This document shows positions 27,490 through 36,524 of a stretch of DNA of 64,000 nucleotides, piece by piece. Location: NCBI RefSeq assembly GCF_022012475.1, contig NZ_JAKLWS010000014.1, forward strand, positions 38,873 to 102,872, given 5' to 3'. Numbering within the stretch: position 1 is the stretch's first letter; every line of letters begins with the position of its first letter. The notes beneath the pieces were generated by a model. That model searched no databases. It was not told where the DNA came from and worked only from the letters and a program-made list of their open reading frames with translations. Position numbers and translations under genes: made by a program. Source of the DNA: Rhodohalobacter sulfatireducens. GTDB lineage: Bacteria; Bacteroidota; Rhodothermia; Balneolales; Balneolaceae.

Positions 27490-27560
27490 GTCGGTGGTTT
27501 GTTGTCGGTTGTCAATTGTAAATTGTTTCCACAACGCCATGGGCAAAGCGTGACTACAGA

Positions 27561-27584
27561 TAGCGCAAGCGTCCCGCTTATGCT
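27561..27584. repeat. Dispersed palindrome family A, copy 4
   Basis: AGCGCAAGCG, TCC, CGCTTATGCT, downstream of the ABC ATPase gene. Arms GCGCAAGCG and CGCTTATGC differ from perfect at one position. Confidence 0.65.
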
Positions 27585-27647
27585 CAATATTAAGGGCACG
27601 AGCGAGAACCATCAACAAACCATAAACTACTAACAACTGACAAAATC

Positions 27648-28745
27648 ATGTACACAAAAGAAGACCAACAACTTGCAGAAAAACTACTGGATCACAGCAC
27701 GGAACTTGAATCGGGGCAAAATATTATGCTACAACTGATTGGGCTGAATGGAATCGGGTTGCTTCGGGCACTCGTTGAACAGGTTCGAAAGAGAGATGCA
27801 CATCCCTTCATTAAAATTGAAGATCCTGAAATGAACCGGGTATTATTAGAAGAAGGCGATGAAGATTTTTGGGCAAACCAGGCAGAAGTCGATCAACTTC
27901 CTCTAATGAAACAAATGGACGCGTTTGTTGGAATTCGTGCGGCAGAAAATATCTACGAGAATTCAGGAGTTCCCAAAGAAGCTAATAATGCTTACTCAAA
28001 AGAATTTCTCAATCCTGTTCATTTTAAAGAGAGAGTGGAACACACGAACTGGGTGGTTCTGAGGTACCCCTCCCCCGCATTCGCCATGAATGCAAAAATG
28101 CCTACAGAGAAATTCAGAAACTTCTACTACAATGCTTGTATTTTTGATTATGAGAAATTGGAACAAGCCATGAAACCGCTCGAGGATCTGCTCCGAAAAA
28201 CTGATTTAATTCAGTTAAAGGGAGATGGAACAGATATTCAGTTTTCAGTAAAAGGCCAAAACTGGATCCCCTGTTTTGGCAAGCGAAATATCCCGGATGG
28301 CGAACTATTCTCATCCCCCATCATCGATTCTGTAAATGGGCATATCACGTACGCGCCATCTGTTTACCAGGGAAAACCCTTTGAGTATGTAAAGTTGGAA
28401 GTTGAAGACGGAATCGTAGTCGATTTTGATTCGTCTAATAACTCTGCGCTCGAAGAAATATTGGATACAGATGAAGGTGCCCGCCGGTTTGGTGAATTCA
28501 GTTTTGGGCTAAATCCTGTCATCAAGGAACCCATGTATGATATTTTATTTGATGAAAAAATTTACGGTTCCAATCATCTGACTCTTGGAAAGGATTATGC
28601 AATTGCTTCAAACGGAAATTCAAGCAATATACACTGGGATCTTGTATGTATCGGACCGGATGTCTATTGCGACGGGGAGCTGATTCGGAAAGGCCGTGAA
28701 TTTGTAAAAGATGAGTTGAAAGGCTTGAACCCGGATGCATTTTAA
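27648..28745 (+). CDS. M29-family metallo-aminopeptidase
   Basis: A 365-residue aminopeptidase of the M29 (AmpS/aminopeptidase T) family. The N-terminal domain has the KLLDHSTELESGQNIMLQL opening. The catalytic domain shows the conserved TDIQFSVKGQNWIPCFGKRNIPDGELFSSPI block split around the metal ligand Glu, then GARRFGEFSFGLNP and FDEKIYGSNHLTLGKDY, which carries the final His ligand, and a closing HWDLVCIGPDVYCDGELI. These enzymes are cytosolic, cobalt- or zinc-activated and release N-terminal residues from peptides. Full length. It is flanked on both sides by family A palindromes and stands alone. Confidence 0.92.
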   Translation: MYTKEDQQLAEKLLDHSTELESGQNIMLQLIGLNGIGLLRALVEQVRKRDAHPFIKIEDPEMNRVLLEEGDEDFWANQAEVDQLPLMKQMDAFVGIRAAENIYENSGVPKEANNAYSKEFLNPVHFKERVEHTNWVVLRYPSPAFAMNAKMPTEKFRNFYYNACIFDYEKLEQAMKPLEDLLRKTDLIQLKGDGTDIQFSVKGQNWIPCFGKRNIPDGELFSSPIIDSVNGHITYAPSVYQGKPFEYVKLEVEDGIVVDFDSSNNSALEEILDTDEGARRFGEFSFGLNPVIKEPMYDILFDEKIYGSNHLTLGKDYAIASNGNSSNIHWDLVCIGPDVYCDGELIRKGREFVKDELKGLNPDAF

Positions 28746-28780
28746 GCATAAATAAGGTTTCTGCTCAGTTGGCTACCTCG

Positions 28781-28808
28781 ACTGGCGCAAACATCCGCTT
28801 GTGCCAGT
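28781..28808. repeat. Dispersed palindrome family A, copy 5
   Basis: ACTGGCGCAA, eight bases, TTGTGCCAGT: outer arms ACTGGC/GCCAGT are perfect. Confidence 0.75.
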
Positions 28809-28956
28809 ATCATATCTGTCCAAAACATTTATTTTGAAATCAGAAGACGTAGAGTCTGTCTCAGGCTTTTCCCGGTTTGTTCAAGCAGGTGTTGAATTTT
28901 GAAAATTACGCCAAATCTGACCACACATTCAAAAAAAAAATGATTCCGTTATGAAG

Positions 28957-28982
28957 GGGCACAAGCGGACGCTTGCGCCAGT
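28957..28982. repeat. Dispersed palindrome family A, copy 6 (inverted)
   Basis: GGCACAAGCG, GA, CGCTTGCGCC: the same element in inverse orientation relative to copy 5. Confidence 0.75.
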
Positions 28983-29021
28983 AAATTGATAAGCACGGGC
29001 ATTAGTAAAGCAACCCCTCAG

Positions 29022-29047
29022 CTGACACAAGCATCTGCTTGTGCCTG
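29022..29047. repeat. Dispersed palindrome family A, copy 7
   Basis: CTGACACAAGCA, TC, TGCTTGTGCCTG: a perfect CACAAGCA/TGCTTGTG stem with slightly decayed ends. Confidence 0.7.
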
Positions 29048-29120
29048 TAAATATTGTAGTATATTCTATATTCTATTCCCTGTTTGATGAATCTGTAAAA
29101 ATGAGCTTTAACAGACCGAA

Positions 29121-30599
29121 ATGCTGCGATTTCTACAAATTTTACTTCTGGTTTATATTGGGTTTGTGACTACAACGCTGGACTTAATCGCTCAAAATTC
29201 GTCCGACTGGCAAACTGATACTACAAAAATTCATACTGAACATATTCAGATTGATTTCAGTACAACCAACATTTTGAAATCAACTGAGAATGCAAAATTG
29301 AGTGACGGAGGAATTCAGAAGATTGATCCAGATGCAAGAATAACCTTTGTATCTAAGCAGATTGAAGTTCCGATTAATAATATCTCACCCTTCCTGGCAT
29401 TGGGCAGCCGGTTCGTATTTTCTCAAGTAACAGATCAACCCGAAAGTTTGCTATTTGAGGTTCGCTATGCATTTCAAAGTGGAGATTGGTCTGAATGGGA
29501 ATTTGTTGAGAACGATGATCACCTGACAACCAGTCCCGATACATTAATTGGTACTTTGCAATTCCTCCCGAGTGAATCTCAGTTTATTCAATTCCGGATT
29601 ACATTACCAAAATCTCTAAACGGGCAAACAATTCAACTGAGATCACTGAATCTATCATTCACCAGCCCCGGATCAACTCCTTCCACAATTTTAGAAGAAA
29701 TCCGGCAGAAATCTGTTAAGGTTCCTGATTCTCGGAAAAGAATTTTTCAAAGTTATCCAATGCCGGAATTTGTAACACGAACCGATTGGGGATCGCCGGA
29801 TGGCCAGGAACCAAGTGGGCCTGTATCATTAACCAATGTGACACATCAAATTGTACATCACACGGCGGGAACAAATAGTTCTTCAGACTGGCCCGCAGTG
29901 GTTCGAAGTACCTGGGAGTATCATGTCAATACGAATGGTTGGAGTGATATTGGTTACAACTGGCTAATTGACCCCAATGGTGTGATTTACCAGGGACGAG
30001 GTTGGATAAATGGAAATGATGAAGTATTGGGAGCACATTTTTGCGGTACAAATTCAAATACAATGGGTGTAGCTTTGATGGGCAATTTTGAAGAGGTAAA
30101 GCCAACTTTGGATTCTCAAAATTCCCTGATAGAACTACTGGCCTGGAAATCCGATGAGAAAAATATTGATCCAATTGGAAAAGATTTTCATCCTTCAAGT
30201 GGTTTTAATTTGTTTACAATCAGCGGTCATCGTGATGGGTGCAGTACGTTGTGCCCTGGAGAAAATTTGTATATGAATCTTCCGCAAATACGAGACGCAG
30301 TCCATGAAAAAATTGGGCATGTATTTAACCCTCCTGTTGCGTTCACTGTAAAAAATAATTTCCCCAATCCGTTTTTTGATCAAACAACTTTGACATTCTC
30401 TATTCCTGATCCCGGCAATGTTCGTATTACGGTGTGGAATGCCGCCGGAAAATTGGTTGAAGTGCTGACAGATCGATTTTATGAGGCTCAAACCCATACT
30501 GAGATGTGGAAAGCTGCCAATTATGCTTCCGGTGTATATTTTGGCAGAGTTGAATATGAAGGACTCGTAATTGTAGAAAAGATGCTCGTCATCCGGTGA
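29121..30599 (+). CDS. Secreted N-acetylmuramoyl-L-alanine amidase with T9SS sorting domain
   Basis: A 492-residue exported protein: signal peptide at 1-24 (LIAQ end), a beta-rich region at 75-185, then a PGRP/amidase_2 domain at about 215-385. The zinc site is complete: His246 in QIVHHTAG, His370 in ISGHRDG and Cys378 in TLCPGE, with Tyr279 in DIGYNWLI as the catalytic Tyr. The last 80 residues start with NPFFDQTTLTFSIP and read like a type A T9SS sorting domain (ITVWNAAGKLVEVL, GVYFGRVEYEG). It should cleave the amide between MurNAc and L-Ala after export through the type 9 system. Cell-wall turnover or attack on other bacteria are both plausible. Confidence 0.9.
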   Translation: MLRFLQILLLVYIGFVTTTLDLIAQNSSDWQTDTTKIHTEHIQIDFSTTNILKSTENAKLSDGGIQKIDPDARITFVSKQIEVPINNISPFLALGSRFVFSQVTDQPESLLFEVRYAFQSGDWSEWEFVENDDHLTTSPDTLIGTLQFLPSESQFIQFRITLPKSLNGQTIQLRSLNLSFTSPGSTPSTILEEIRQKSVKVPDSRKRIFQSYPMPEFVTRTDWGSPDGQEPSGPVSLTNVTHQIVHHTAGTNSSSDWPAVVRSTWEYHVNTNGWSDIGYNWLIDPNGVIYQGRGWINGNDEVLGAHFCGTNSNTMGVALMGNFEEVKPTLDSQNSLIELLAWKSDEKNIDPIGKDFHPSSGFNLFTISGHRDGCSTLCPGENLYMNLPQIRDAVHEKIGHVFNPPVAFTVKNNFPNPFFDQTTLTFSIPDPGNVRITVWNAAGKLVEVLTDRFYEAQTHTEMWKAANYASGVYFGRVEYEGLVIVEKMLVIR

Positions 30600-30708
30600 T
30601 ATTCATAATGAGTTATTTTGAGCGCAATTCGATTCGATAGAGGGTAGGAATTTGATTTTCGGATAAAATCATCTCTTATTGTAGTAGATCATCATTAAAA
30701 TCAAGAGT

Positions 30709-32445
30709 ATGATCAATAGAACTGTTATAGGGATGGTACTTTTCCTCTGCTGCGCTCTCGCAACAGCTCAGCAGAGTGGTCAAACTCTGCCGCAATCTGA
30801 TACTACGCTGGTCAAAGCCCTTCGAGATTCAAGCTTCGAATATTCCTATTCAGATCCTGATCGAGCCATTGAATTTGCCGAAGAGGCTATGGAAATTTCC
30901 AGGCAACTTGAATACAAAAAGGGAATTGCAGGTGCACATGGAGATCTTGGATATGCTTATACCGTTAAAGGTCAATTCGAAACTGCACTGGTTCATCTTG
31001 ATCAAGGAATAGATCTAAGCCGCAGTATTGGTGACAGTCTTGCCTGGGTTACCATGTTGAACGACAAGGGTTCAATCTATAAATCAAAGAGTGAATATGA
31101 GCGAGCCCTCGAGTTCTATTTCAGATCGAGAGATTTATGTGAAGAGATGGGATTAGAAAGGGGAATTGCTGTCACACTCACAAATATCGGTCTCTGTTAT
31201 TTTGAGCTAAACGAGCACGAACAAGCACTCGAGTTTTATCAACAAGCTCTTGAGATCAATGAGACTTTAGATAATAACGCATCACTGGCAATTATCTACA
31301 ATAACATGGGGCTGTTGCACGGTGATATTGGAAATTTTGAGAAGGCTCATGAATATCACTCAAAAGCCCTGGATATTCGACAGGAACTCGGTTATACACT
31401 GGAAATTGCGAACAGTCTTAATAACATCGGGCGCTTGCACATGCAGCAGGAGGAACATGAAATTGCCATTAACTATTTGACTCGTGCACTTGAAATGAAT
31501 AATGGCAAAGACCAGGATCTTTCATCTATCATACACGAAAATCTTGCGAAACTTTACATTTCAACCGAGCAGTTAAACACGGCTCTTTTTCATGCAGAAG
31601 AGACCTTAGCCCTCTCAAAAGAATTTGGCACGAAGTTAGGAGAAAAAATTGGATACGAACTATTGGCTCAGATATATGAAGCACTGGGCGATTACGAAAA
31701 CGCATATCTCAACCAGCAAAAACTAACGGCCGTTAAAGACAGTATTCTCAATGCAGAGAAAACACAACAGATCAATGAACTTCAGACTAAATATGAAACC
31801 GCACAAAAAGAGAAAGAGATTGCGGTACTTGAACAAGAGAAACAGCGTGAAGCAATCCTTCGGAATGTGTTCCTCGCCGGACTCATTCTTGTTGGAATCA
31901 TTGGAATTCTTGTATACAATCGGCAACGTATAAAGATCAGTAAAAAACGTGTGGAACTTGAAAATACCCGGTTAAAAGAGGAGCAGTTGGAAAACGACCT
32001 GGAATTTAAAAATCGGGAGCTCACAAACTACTCACTTCACCTGGTCCAAAAAAATGAAATGATGAAAGAGTTGAAAGAGAGTATTGAACAGATAAAGAAA
32101 AACGGTAAAAAAGGTATTAACAAAAAACTACAAAAGCTTGAAAATGCGGTTGACTACAGTCTGAATCTGGACGATGACTGGAAGCAATTTCAACACTATT
32201 TTGAAGAGGTTCACTCCGGTTTTTTTGATGCTCTCAAAAGGGAATATCCTGATCTGACTCCTAACGAATTGCGACTTTCGGCACTTGCGAAATTAAACCT
32301 TTCAATCAAGGAGACGGCCACCATAATGGGAATTGCACCAAATAGTGTAAAAACGGCCCGCTATCGACTTCGTAAAAAATTGGATATAGAAACGGAAGAG
32401 AACCTCACTGAATTTATGATGCAACTTGAAAAGGAGAATGTATAA
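30709..32445 (+). CDS. Membrane-anchored TPR protein with LuxR-like C-terminal HTH
   Basis: A 578-residue regulator. A signal sequence (1-20) is followed by seven or more TPR units at about 40-340, which would be periplasmic. A transmembrane helix lies at about 385-404, a coiled coil at about 410-480 and a C-terminal helix-turn-helix at about 515-570. The HTH reads LTPNELRLSALAKLNLSIKE and then TATIMGIAPNSVKTARYRLR, the LuxR/GerE pattern. This is the Bacteroidota-style one-component regulator in which a periplasmic TPR sensor is joined through the membrane to DNA binding, without kinase domains. It lies 180 bases before the methyltransferase/redox cluster, so it could control that cluster (inference only). 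Confidence 0.88.
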   Translation: MINRTVIGMVLFLCCALATAQQSGQTLPQSDTTLVKALRDSSFEYSYSDPDRAIEFAEEAMEISRQLEYKKGIAGAHGDLGYAYTVKGQFETALVHLDQGIDLSRSIGDSLAWVTMLNDKGSIYKSKSEYERALEFYFRSRDLCEEMGLERGIAVTLTNIGLCYFELNEHEQALEFYQQALEINETLDNNASLAIIYNNMGLLHGDIGNFEKAHEYHSKALDIRQELGYTLEIANSLNNIGRLHMQQEEHEIAINYLTRALEMNNGKDQDLSSIIHENLAKLYISTEQLNTALFHAEETLALSKEFGTKLGEKIGYELLAQIYEALGDYENAYLNQQKLTAVKDSILNAEKTQQINELQTKYETAQKEKEIAVLEQEKQREAILRNVFLAGLILVGIIGILVYNRQRIKISKKRVELENTRLKEEQLENDLEFKNRELTNYSLHLVQKNEMMKELKESIEQIKKNGKKGINKKLQKLENAVDYSLNLDDDWKQFQHYFEEVHSGFFDALKREYPDLTPNELRLSALAKLNLSIKETATIMGIAPNSVKTARYRLRKKLDIETEENLTEFMMQLEKENV

Positions 32446-32475
32446 CAGTTCACATCAAAAAAAATCTGTTAAAAA

Positions 32476-32488
32476 GCCTGTAACAGGC
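32476..32488. repeat. Small palindrome after the TPR/HTH gene
   Basis: GCCTGT-a-ACAGGC, a 6-bp stem 30 bases after the stop, followed by a weak T-containing tract. It is too short to call a confident terminator. Confidence 0.4.
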
Positions 32489-32627
32489 ATTATCCTCTTT
32501 GTATACCTATTGTTGACCTGCTAATAATTGCCCTTCTCGATTTGAGCAAATAGGTTTTCAGCAATTCAGGAGCAAAACAAGAAAGCTTCTAAAGCCAAAA
32601 CCCCAAAACAAAAAAACCAAGAGCGGC

Positions 32628-33077
32628 ATGTATAAATTAGAAATTTCTCTTCTTCAGATTATAGTATTTATTGTTATTTCCCCGATTTCACTCATAGCTC
32701 AACATAATAATATGTCACTCTCCAGAACTGCCGATAGTGAGCAGCTTCAGTGGCGAAACTGCCCCGAGTTTATGCCGGAGAGTTGTGAAATCGCAGTACT
32801 TCAGGGAGATCCTACAAAACCAAATGCTGACGTGTTTTTTAAAATGCAGGGCAATACAAGTGTCCCGAATCATTGGCATCATTCGGCCGAGCGTATGGTC
32901 CTGGTATCCGGTGAAATGGAAGTGAATTATAAAGGACAAGAACCGGAAATCCTTCAAACTGGTGCCTATGCCTATGGTCCTCCGGAGAAACCTCACTCCG
33001 CATCCTGTCTTTCAGATGAGACCTGCCTGTTATTTATCGCATTCAACAAGCCTGTAGATGCTTTTCTCGCTGAGTAG
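32628..33077 (+). CDS. Exported cupin-domain protein
   Basis: 149 residues with a signal peptide (about 1-24, ending LIAQ) and a single cupin barrel. NHWHHSAERMVLVSGEMEV carries the first cupin motif's His residues and Glu, and the second motif is AYAYGPPEKPHSASC. It probably binds a divalent metal in the periplasm; catalysis or ligand sensing cannot be decided. It is the first gene of a same-strand run, 53 bases before an FAD oxidoreductase. Confidence 0.88.
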   Translation: MYKLEISLLQIIVFIVISPISLIAQHNNMSLSRTADSEQLQWRNCPEFMPESCEIAVLQGDPTKPNADVFFKMQGNTSVPNHWHHSAERMVLVSGEMEVNYKGQEPEILQTGAYAYGPPEKPHSASCLSDETCLLFIAFNKPVDAFLAE

Positions 33078-33130
33078 GTGTGCTTGAGCGAAGTCAGATA
33101 TCAAAAAAATTAAACCCTTGGAGATTAGAT

Positions 33131-34561
33131 ATGGAAACAATTGAAGCATTAACAATCGAAGATAAAATCATCAATTTAGACCGGGAGAAGTTGGATAAAC
33201 TGGAGAGCCAACTACGTGGAGATCTTATTACTTCCCAAAACGAAATCTATGACGAAGCCCGTTCTGTTTGGAATGGATTGATCGATAAAACACCGGCGAT
33301 AATTGCCAGATGTATGAACACCGGAGATGTGGTTGATACCCTCAACTTTGCACGAGAAAATAATCTTCTTGTAGCTGTTCGAAGCGGAGGACATAACGTA
33401 GCCGGTAACGCAGTCTGTGATGAAGGGATTGTAATCGATCTTTCGGAGATGAAAGGTATACACGTAGATCCTGAGGCCCGAACCGCCCGGGTTCAACCCG
33501 GCGCAGACTGGGGAGATGTAGATAAAGAAACCCAACTCCACGGCTTAATTACACCCGGTGGACAAGTTTCAATAACCGGAGTGGCAGGCCTTACTTTAGG
33601 AGGGGGTATGGGTTACGTCCGGCGGAAGTGGGGCCTCACTTGCGATAACCTTCTTTCTGCCGAAATTGTTACCGCTGATGGTGAAATTGTTACCGCCAGT
33701 GCCAATAAAAATGAAGATCTGTTCTGGGGCATCCGTGGTGGTGGCGGTAATTTTGGTGTTGTCACCTCTTTTGAATTTCAACTCCACGAACTTGGTCCGG
33801 AAATCTATGGAGCGCTGACAATCTATCCTTTTGAGGATGCAGTATCCGTGCTTAGAAAATGGAGAGATTTTGCTCTTGATGCCCCAAATGAGGTAACCTG
33901 CGATGCTTATATCTGGGGCATGCCACCTCTCCCCGGTGTTCCTGCAGAGATGCATTGGGCACCCGTCGTAATTATTGCAGGAATGTACGCCGGTCCTGTT
34001 GAGGAAGGTAAACAACGACTTCAACCGGCATCCGAATTGGGAACTCCCATAGAAGATATGAGTGGACCCCGGCCGTATGTTGAAATGCAAAGCGACCTTG
34101 ATCCACTTTTCGCTGACGGACAACTCTACTACTGGAAATCGCTCTTTTCTGATAGTATGGGTGATGAACTGATCGACGAAGTTGTTGCACATGCTGCTGA
34201 CAAGCCCTCAAAACAGTGCCTCTTTGCATTGAGGACATTGGGGGGCGCCATGAGTGAAGTACCCGAGGAAGCCACCGCCTACGGTAATCGTGATGCTATG
34301 TTCAACATCAGCATTGACAACACCTGGCAAGACCATAGTAAAACCGATGATATGATTGCCTGGACCCGCAGCGCATGGAGTAATTTACGAGAAAAAACTG
34401 ATGGAGGAGTTTATGTGAACTTTGCCGGATTCGGTGAAGAGAAAGACACATTGACACAGGCAGTCCACGGTAAAAATTACGAACGGTTACAACAGGTAAA
34501 ATCGAAATACGATCCCGATAATTTCTTCCAAGTAAACCAAAACATCTTACCATCCCGATAA
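33131..34561 (+). CDS. FAD-linked oxidoreductase, berberine-bridge-enzyme type
   Basis: I use the ATG at 33131 (476 residues) because GGAG lies 8 bases upstream; a GTG at 33080 would add 17 unlikely residues. The FAD-binding PCMH fold has AVRSGGHNVAGNAVCDEGIV, in which the His of SGGHN is the usual 8-alpha-histidyl FAD attachment site. The second covalent Cys of bicovalent enzymes is absent (GVAGLTLGGGMG), so FAD is probably attached once. DLFWGIRGGGGNFGVVTSFE and the C-terminal BBE motif YVNFAGF with DPDNFFQVNQNI complete the family. It oxidises an alcohol, sugar or amine-type substrate with oxygen. The protein is cytosolic-looking, with no signal peptide. Substrate unknown. Confidence 0.92.
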   Translation: METIEALTIEDKIINLDREKLDKLESQLRGDLITSQNEIYDEARSVWNGLIDKTPAIIARCMNTGDVVDTLNFARENNLLVAVRSGGHNVAGNAVCDEGIVIDLSEMKGIHVDPEARTARVQPGADWGDVDKETQLHGLITPGGQVSITGVAGLTLGGGMGYVRRKWGLTCDNLLSAEIVTADGEIVTASANKNEDLFWGIRGGGGNFGVVTSFEFQLHELGPEIYGALTIYPFEDAVSVLRKWRDFALDAPNEVTCDAYIWGMPPLPGVPAEMHWAPVVIIAGMYAGPVEEGKQRLQPASELGTPIEDMSGPRPYVEMQSDLDPLFADGQLYYWKSLFSDSMGDELIDEVVAHAADKPSKQCLFALRTLGGAMSEVPEEATAYGNRDAMFNISIDNTWQDHSKTDDMIAWTRSAWSNLREKTDGGVYVNFAGFGEEKDTLTQAVHGKNYERLQQVKSKYDPDNFFQVNQNILPSR

Positions 34562-34595
34562 ATTCATTTGAATGAGAATCTAAATCAAGACAATT

Positions 34596-35018
34596 ATGAT
34601 TTATTCCAAAACTCAATTTTTCAAAACTACAGGATTCTCCGTTATCATAATTCTGATTGCCGGTATGCTCAATATTGGCTGTGAAGATAACAATCCCGCA
34701 GAGCCTGAAGAAGACGAACTTGAAGGAGCCGAAGTTGTCATTGAACCTCAAAACGTCTCAATGGAAGTTGATGAAAAAGTAGACTTTTCCGCTTTCGTAG
34801 TGTCAGCTTCCGGGGATACAGTAAATGAAGAGTTCAACTTTCAGTGGAATTGGTACTCCAGTAACCCTGAAGTGTTTACCGTACAAAACAATGGAACGGC
34901 TACAGGAAAAAGTTCCGGAGAAGCATTTTGCATTGTTGAGGCTTCAACGGGTAACAGCAAAATTGTTGCAAAAATGGTACCCATTGGATTGGACTCAGCC
35001 CGTGTATTCCTCTTCTAA
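34596..35018 (+). CDS. Small Ig-like-domain lipoprotein
   Basis: A 140-residue protein with a lipoprotein signal (MLNIGC), an acidic spacer and a single Ig-like fold of the BIG2 type (VEIEP-like start PQNVSMEVDEKVDFSAFVV, ending near GTATGKSSGEAFCIVEAS). It should be tethered in the outer membrane or periplasm. BIG2 domains are adhesion or structural modules; no enzymatic role is implied. It lies 34 bases after the FAD oxidoreductase. Confidence 0.75.
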   Translation: MIYSKTQFFKTTGFSVIIILIAGMLNIGCEDNNPAEPEEDELEGAEVVIEPQNVSMEVDEKVDFSAFVVSASGDTVNEEFNFQWNWYSSNPEVFTVQNNGTATGKSSGEAFCIVEASTGNSKIVAKMVPIGLDSARVFLF

Positions 35019-35064
35019 AATGCTAACCTATGGTAGATCCAATACTTTATAATCACAAATTGAG

Positions 35065-35802
35065 ATGAATCTTATGAAACGGTTTAGTGCGTTTATCTAC
35101 GGAATAATCAGTTACTTAATTTTTTTTGGGACCTTCATCTATCTCATTCTTTTTACGGGTGATATGATTGTTCCCAAAACTGTCAACTCCGGCCTTGAAA
35201 ATCACTGGGGTGAAGCACTTATGATCAATCTTGGACTGATTATTCTTTTTGGATTGCAACACACCGTTATGGCTCGAAAATCTTTCAAGAACCGATGGAC
35301 GAATGTTGTAGCCAAACCAATTGAACGAAGCACGTACGTGCTGTTCTCCAGCTTCGCCCTTATTCTACTATTATGGTTATGGCAACCCATTACAGGTACG
35401 ATATGGCAGGTAGAGGCGACCTGGTTGACCGTTATTCTTCAATGGGGATTCTGGCTGGGTTGGCTTGTGCTATTTCTTTCCACCTGGATGATCGATCATT
35501 TTAATCTCTTTGGATTGAAACAGGTTTGGAATTATCTCCGCAATAACGAGCAAAATTCGCCTGAGTTCATGGAGCCTGGTTTCTATAAATATGTTCGGCA
35601 TCCACTTATGCTTGGATTCTTGATTGCATTTTGGTCCACTCCTCATATGACAGTCAGTCACTTTGTACTCTCTGCCGGGATGACTCTTTATATTTTTGTG
35701 GGTGTATATTTCGAAGAAAAAGCGATGATACGTCGCTTTGGCGACGATTACCAAAACTACAAAGAGAGAGTTCCAAAATTCATCCCTTTTCTGAAGAGCT
35801 AA
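35065..35802 (+). CDS. MddA-like integral membrane S-methyltransferase
   Basis: 245 residues with five to six transmembrane helices and the isoprenylcysteine-methyltransferase/NnrU-like fold. Several blocks match the MddA (methanethiol S-methyltransferase) subfamily rather than generic ICMT: LQHTVMARKSFKNRW, ERSTYVLFSSFALILLLWLW, DHFNLFGLKQVW, YKYVRHPLMLGFLIAFWSTP, and FEEKAMIRRFGDDYQNYKER for the SAM-binding end. MddA methylates methanethiol to dimethyl sulfide at the inner membrane. The assignment rests on pattern memory, not on an alignment. It closes the first half of the cluster, with OsmC- and methyltransferase genes next. Confidence 0.78.
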   Translation: MNLMKRFSAFIYGIISYLIFFGTFIYLILFTGDMIVPKTVNSGLENHWGEALMINLGLIILFGLQHTVMARKSFKNRWTNVVAKPIERSTYVLFSSFALILLLWLWQPITGTIWQVEATWLTVILQWGFWLGWLVLFLSTWMIDHFNLFGLKQVWNYLRNNEQNSPEFMEPGFYKYVRHPLMLGFLIAFWSTPHMTVSHFVLSAGMTLYIFVGVYFEEKAMIRRFGDDYQNYKERVPKFIPFLKS

Positions 35803-35999
35803 ATAAAATAAGGCATACTTTATGGTTCAAAAGGCGAAAAAATCTGACCCTTGGATATTCCCTCGTTTAAATCCAGTCTTTAAGTAATCCCTGATTTAAA
35901 CAACTACCATACAAAAATGAAAGTTAACTCTTTTCAAATAGATCACAAGAATCTTCTTCTTTGAATGATCTTACCTAAATAACAAATCGGAGTTTTAAT

Positions 36000-36524
36000 A
36001 TGGCAGATCCAAAAACGATCAAAAAAGCTTTTGACCGAAACCAAAAAGCACTTGAAAAACGCCCCTCTATCGGTAAAAGAACCGCCTTAACAAAAGTTCG
36101 TGTACGAGACGGAACCACCTGCGAAATTACGGCCAGCGGTAAAAAGATGATTTGCGATGTAGGAACGGAAATGGGCGGAAATGACGCCGGTCCCGGTCCG
36201 GGAATTTTTGAACGGGGTGCATTAGGAAGTTGCCTGGCAATTGGCTACGCAACCTGGGCTGCATATACGGAAATACCCGTTGATGATATTGAAGTCGAGA
36301 TCGAATCAGATTATGATGCGAGAGGTCAATTTAACATTGGCGAGGAACCTCCCGGATTCAGTGAAATTCGCTATAAAATCACCATCGAAAGTTCTGCTCC
36401 GGCGGATCAAATCAAAGCACTTATTGAAAAGGCGGACTCACATAGCCCGGTTCTGGATGATTTCAGGCGCCCAATACCAATCAAAAGGGAAATCAATATC
36501 AAATCAAAAGAGAACACGTCATGA
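36000..36524 (+). CDS. OsmC-family protein, one active-site Cys
   Basis: 174 residues of OsmC/Ohr fold. The helix-1 nucleophile is Cys78 in LGSCLAIGYATWAAYT. At the position of the second redox Cys there is Ser149 (ADSHSPVLDDFRRPIP), so a classic peroxidase disulfide cannot form. It may be a binding or thiol-transfer variant. GGAG sits 8 bases before the ATG. Its stop overlaps the next methyltransferase start by four bases (ATGA), so the two proteins are translationally coupled. Confidence 0.88.
   Translation: MADPKTIKKAFDRNQKALEKRPSIGKRTALTKVRVRDGTTCEITASGKKMICDVGTEMGGNDAGPGPGIFERGALGSCLAIGYATWAAYTEIPVDDIEVEIESDYDARGQFNIGEEPPGFSEIRYKITIESSAPADQIKALIEKADSHSPVLDDFRRPIPIKREINIKSKENTS

Larger units (their letters stand above)
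28746..29120. other. Intergenic region carrying three family A palindromes
   Basis: These 375 bases between the M29 peptidase and the amidase hold three family A palindromes (28781, 28957, 29022), the densest cluster in the window; the middle copy is in the opposite orientation. No coding sequence was seen. Confidence 0.6.

Noticed and set aside
22834..29120. CRISPR array made of the repeated palindromes
   Set aside because: The copies are irregularly spaced, in both orientations, not separated by equal spacers, and no cas gene is present.
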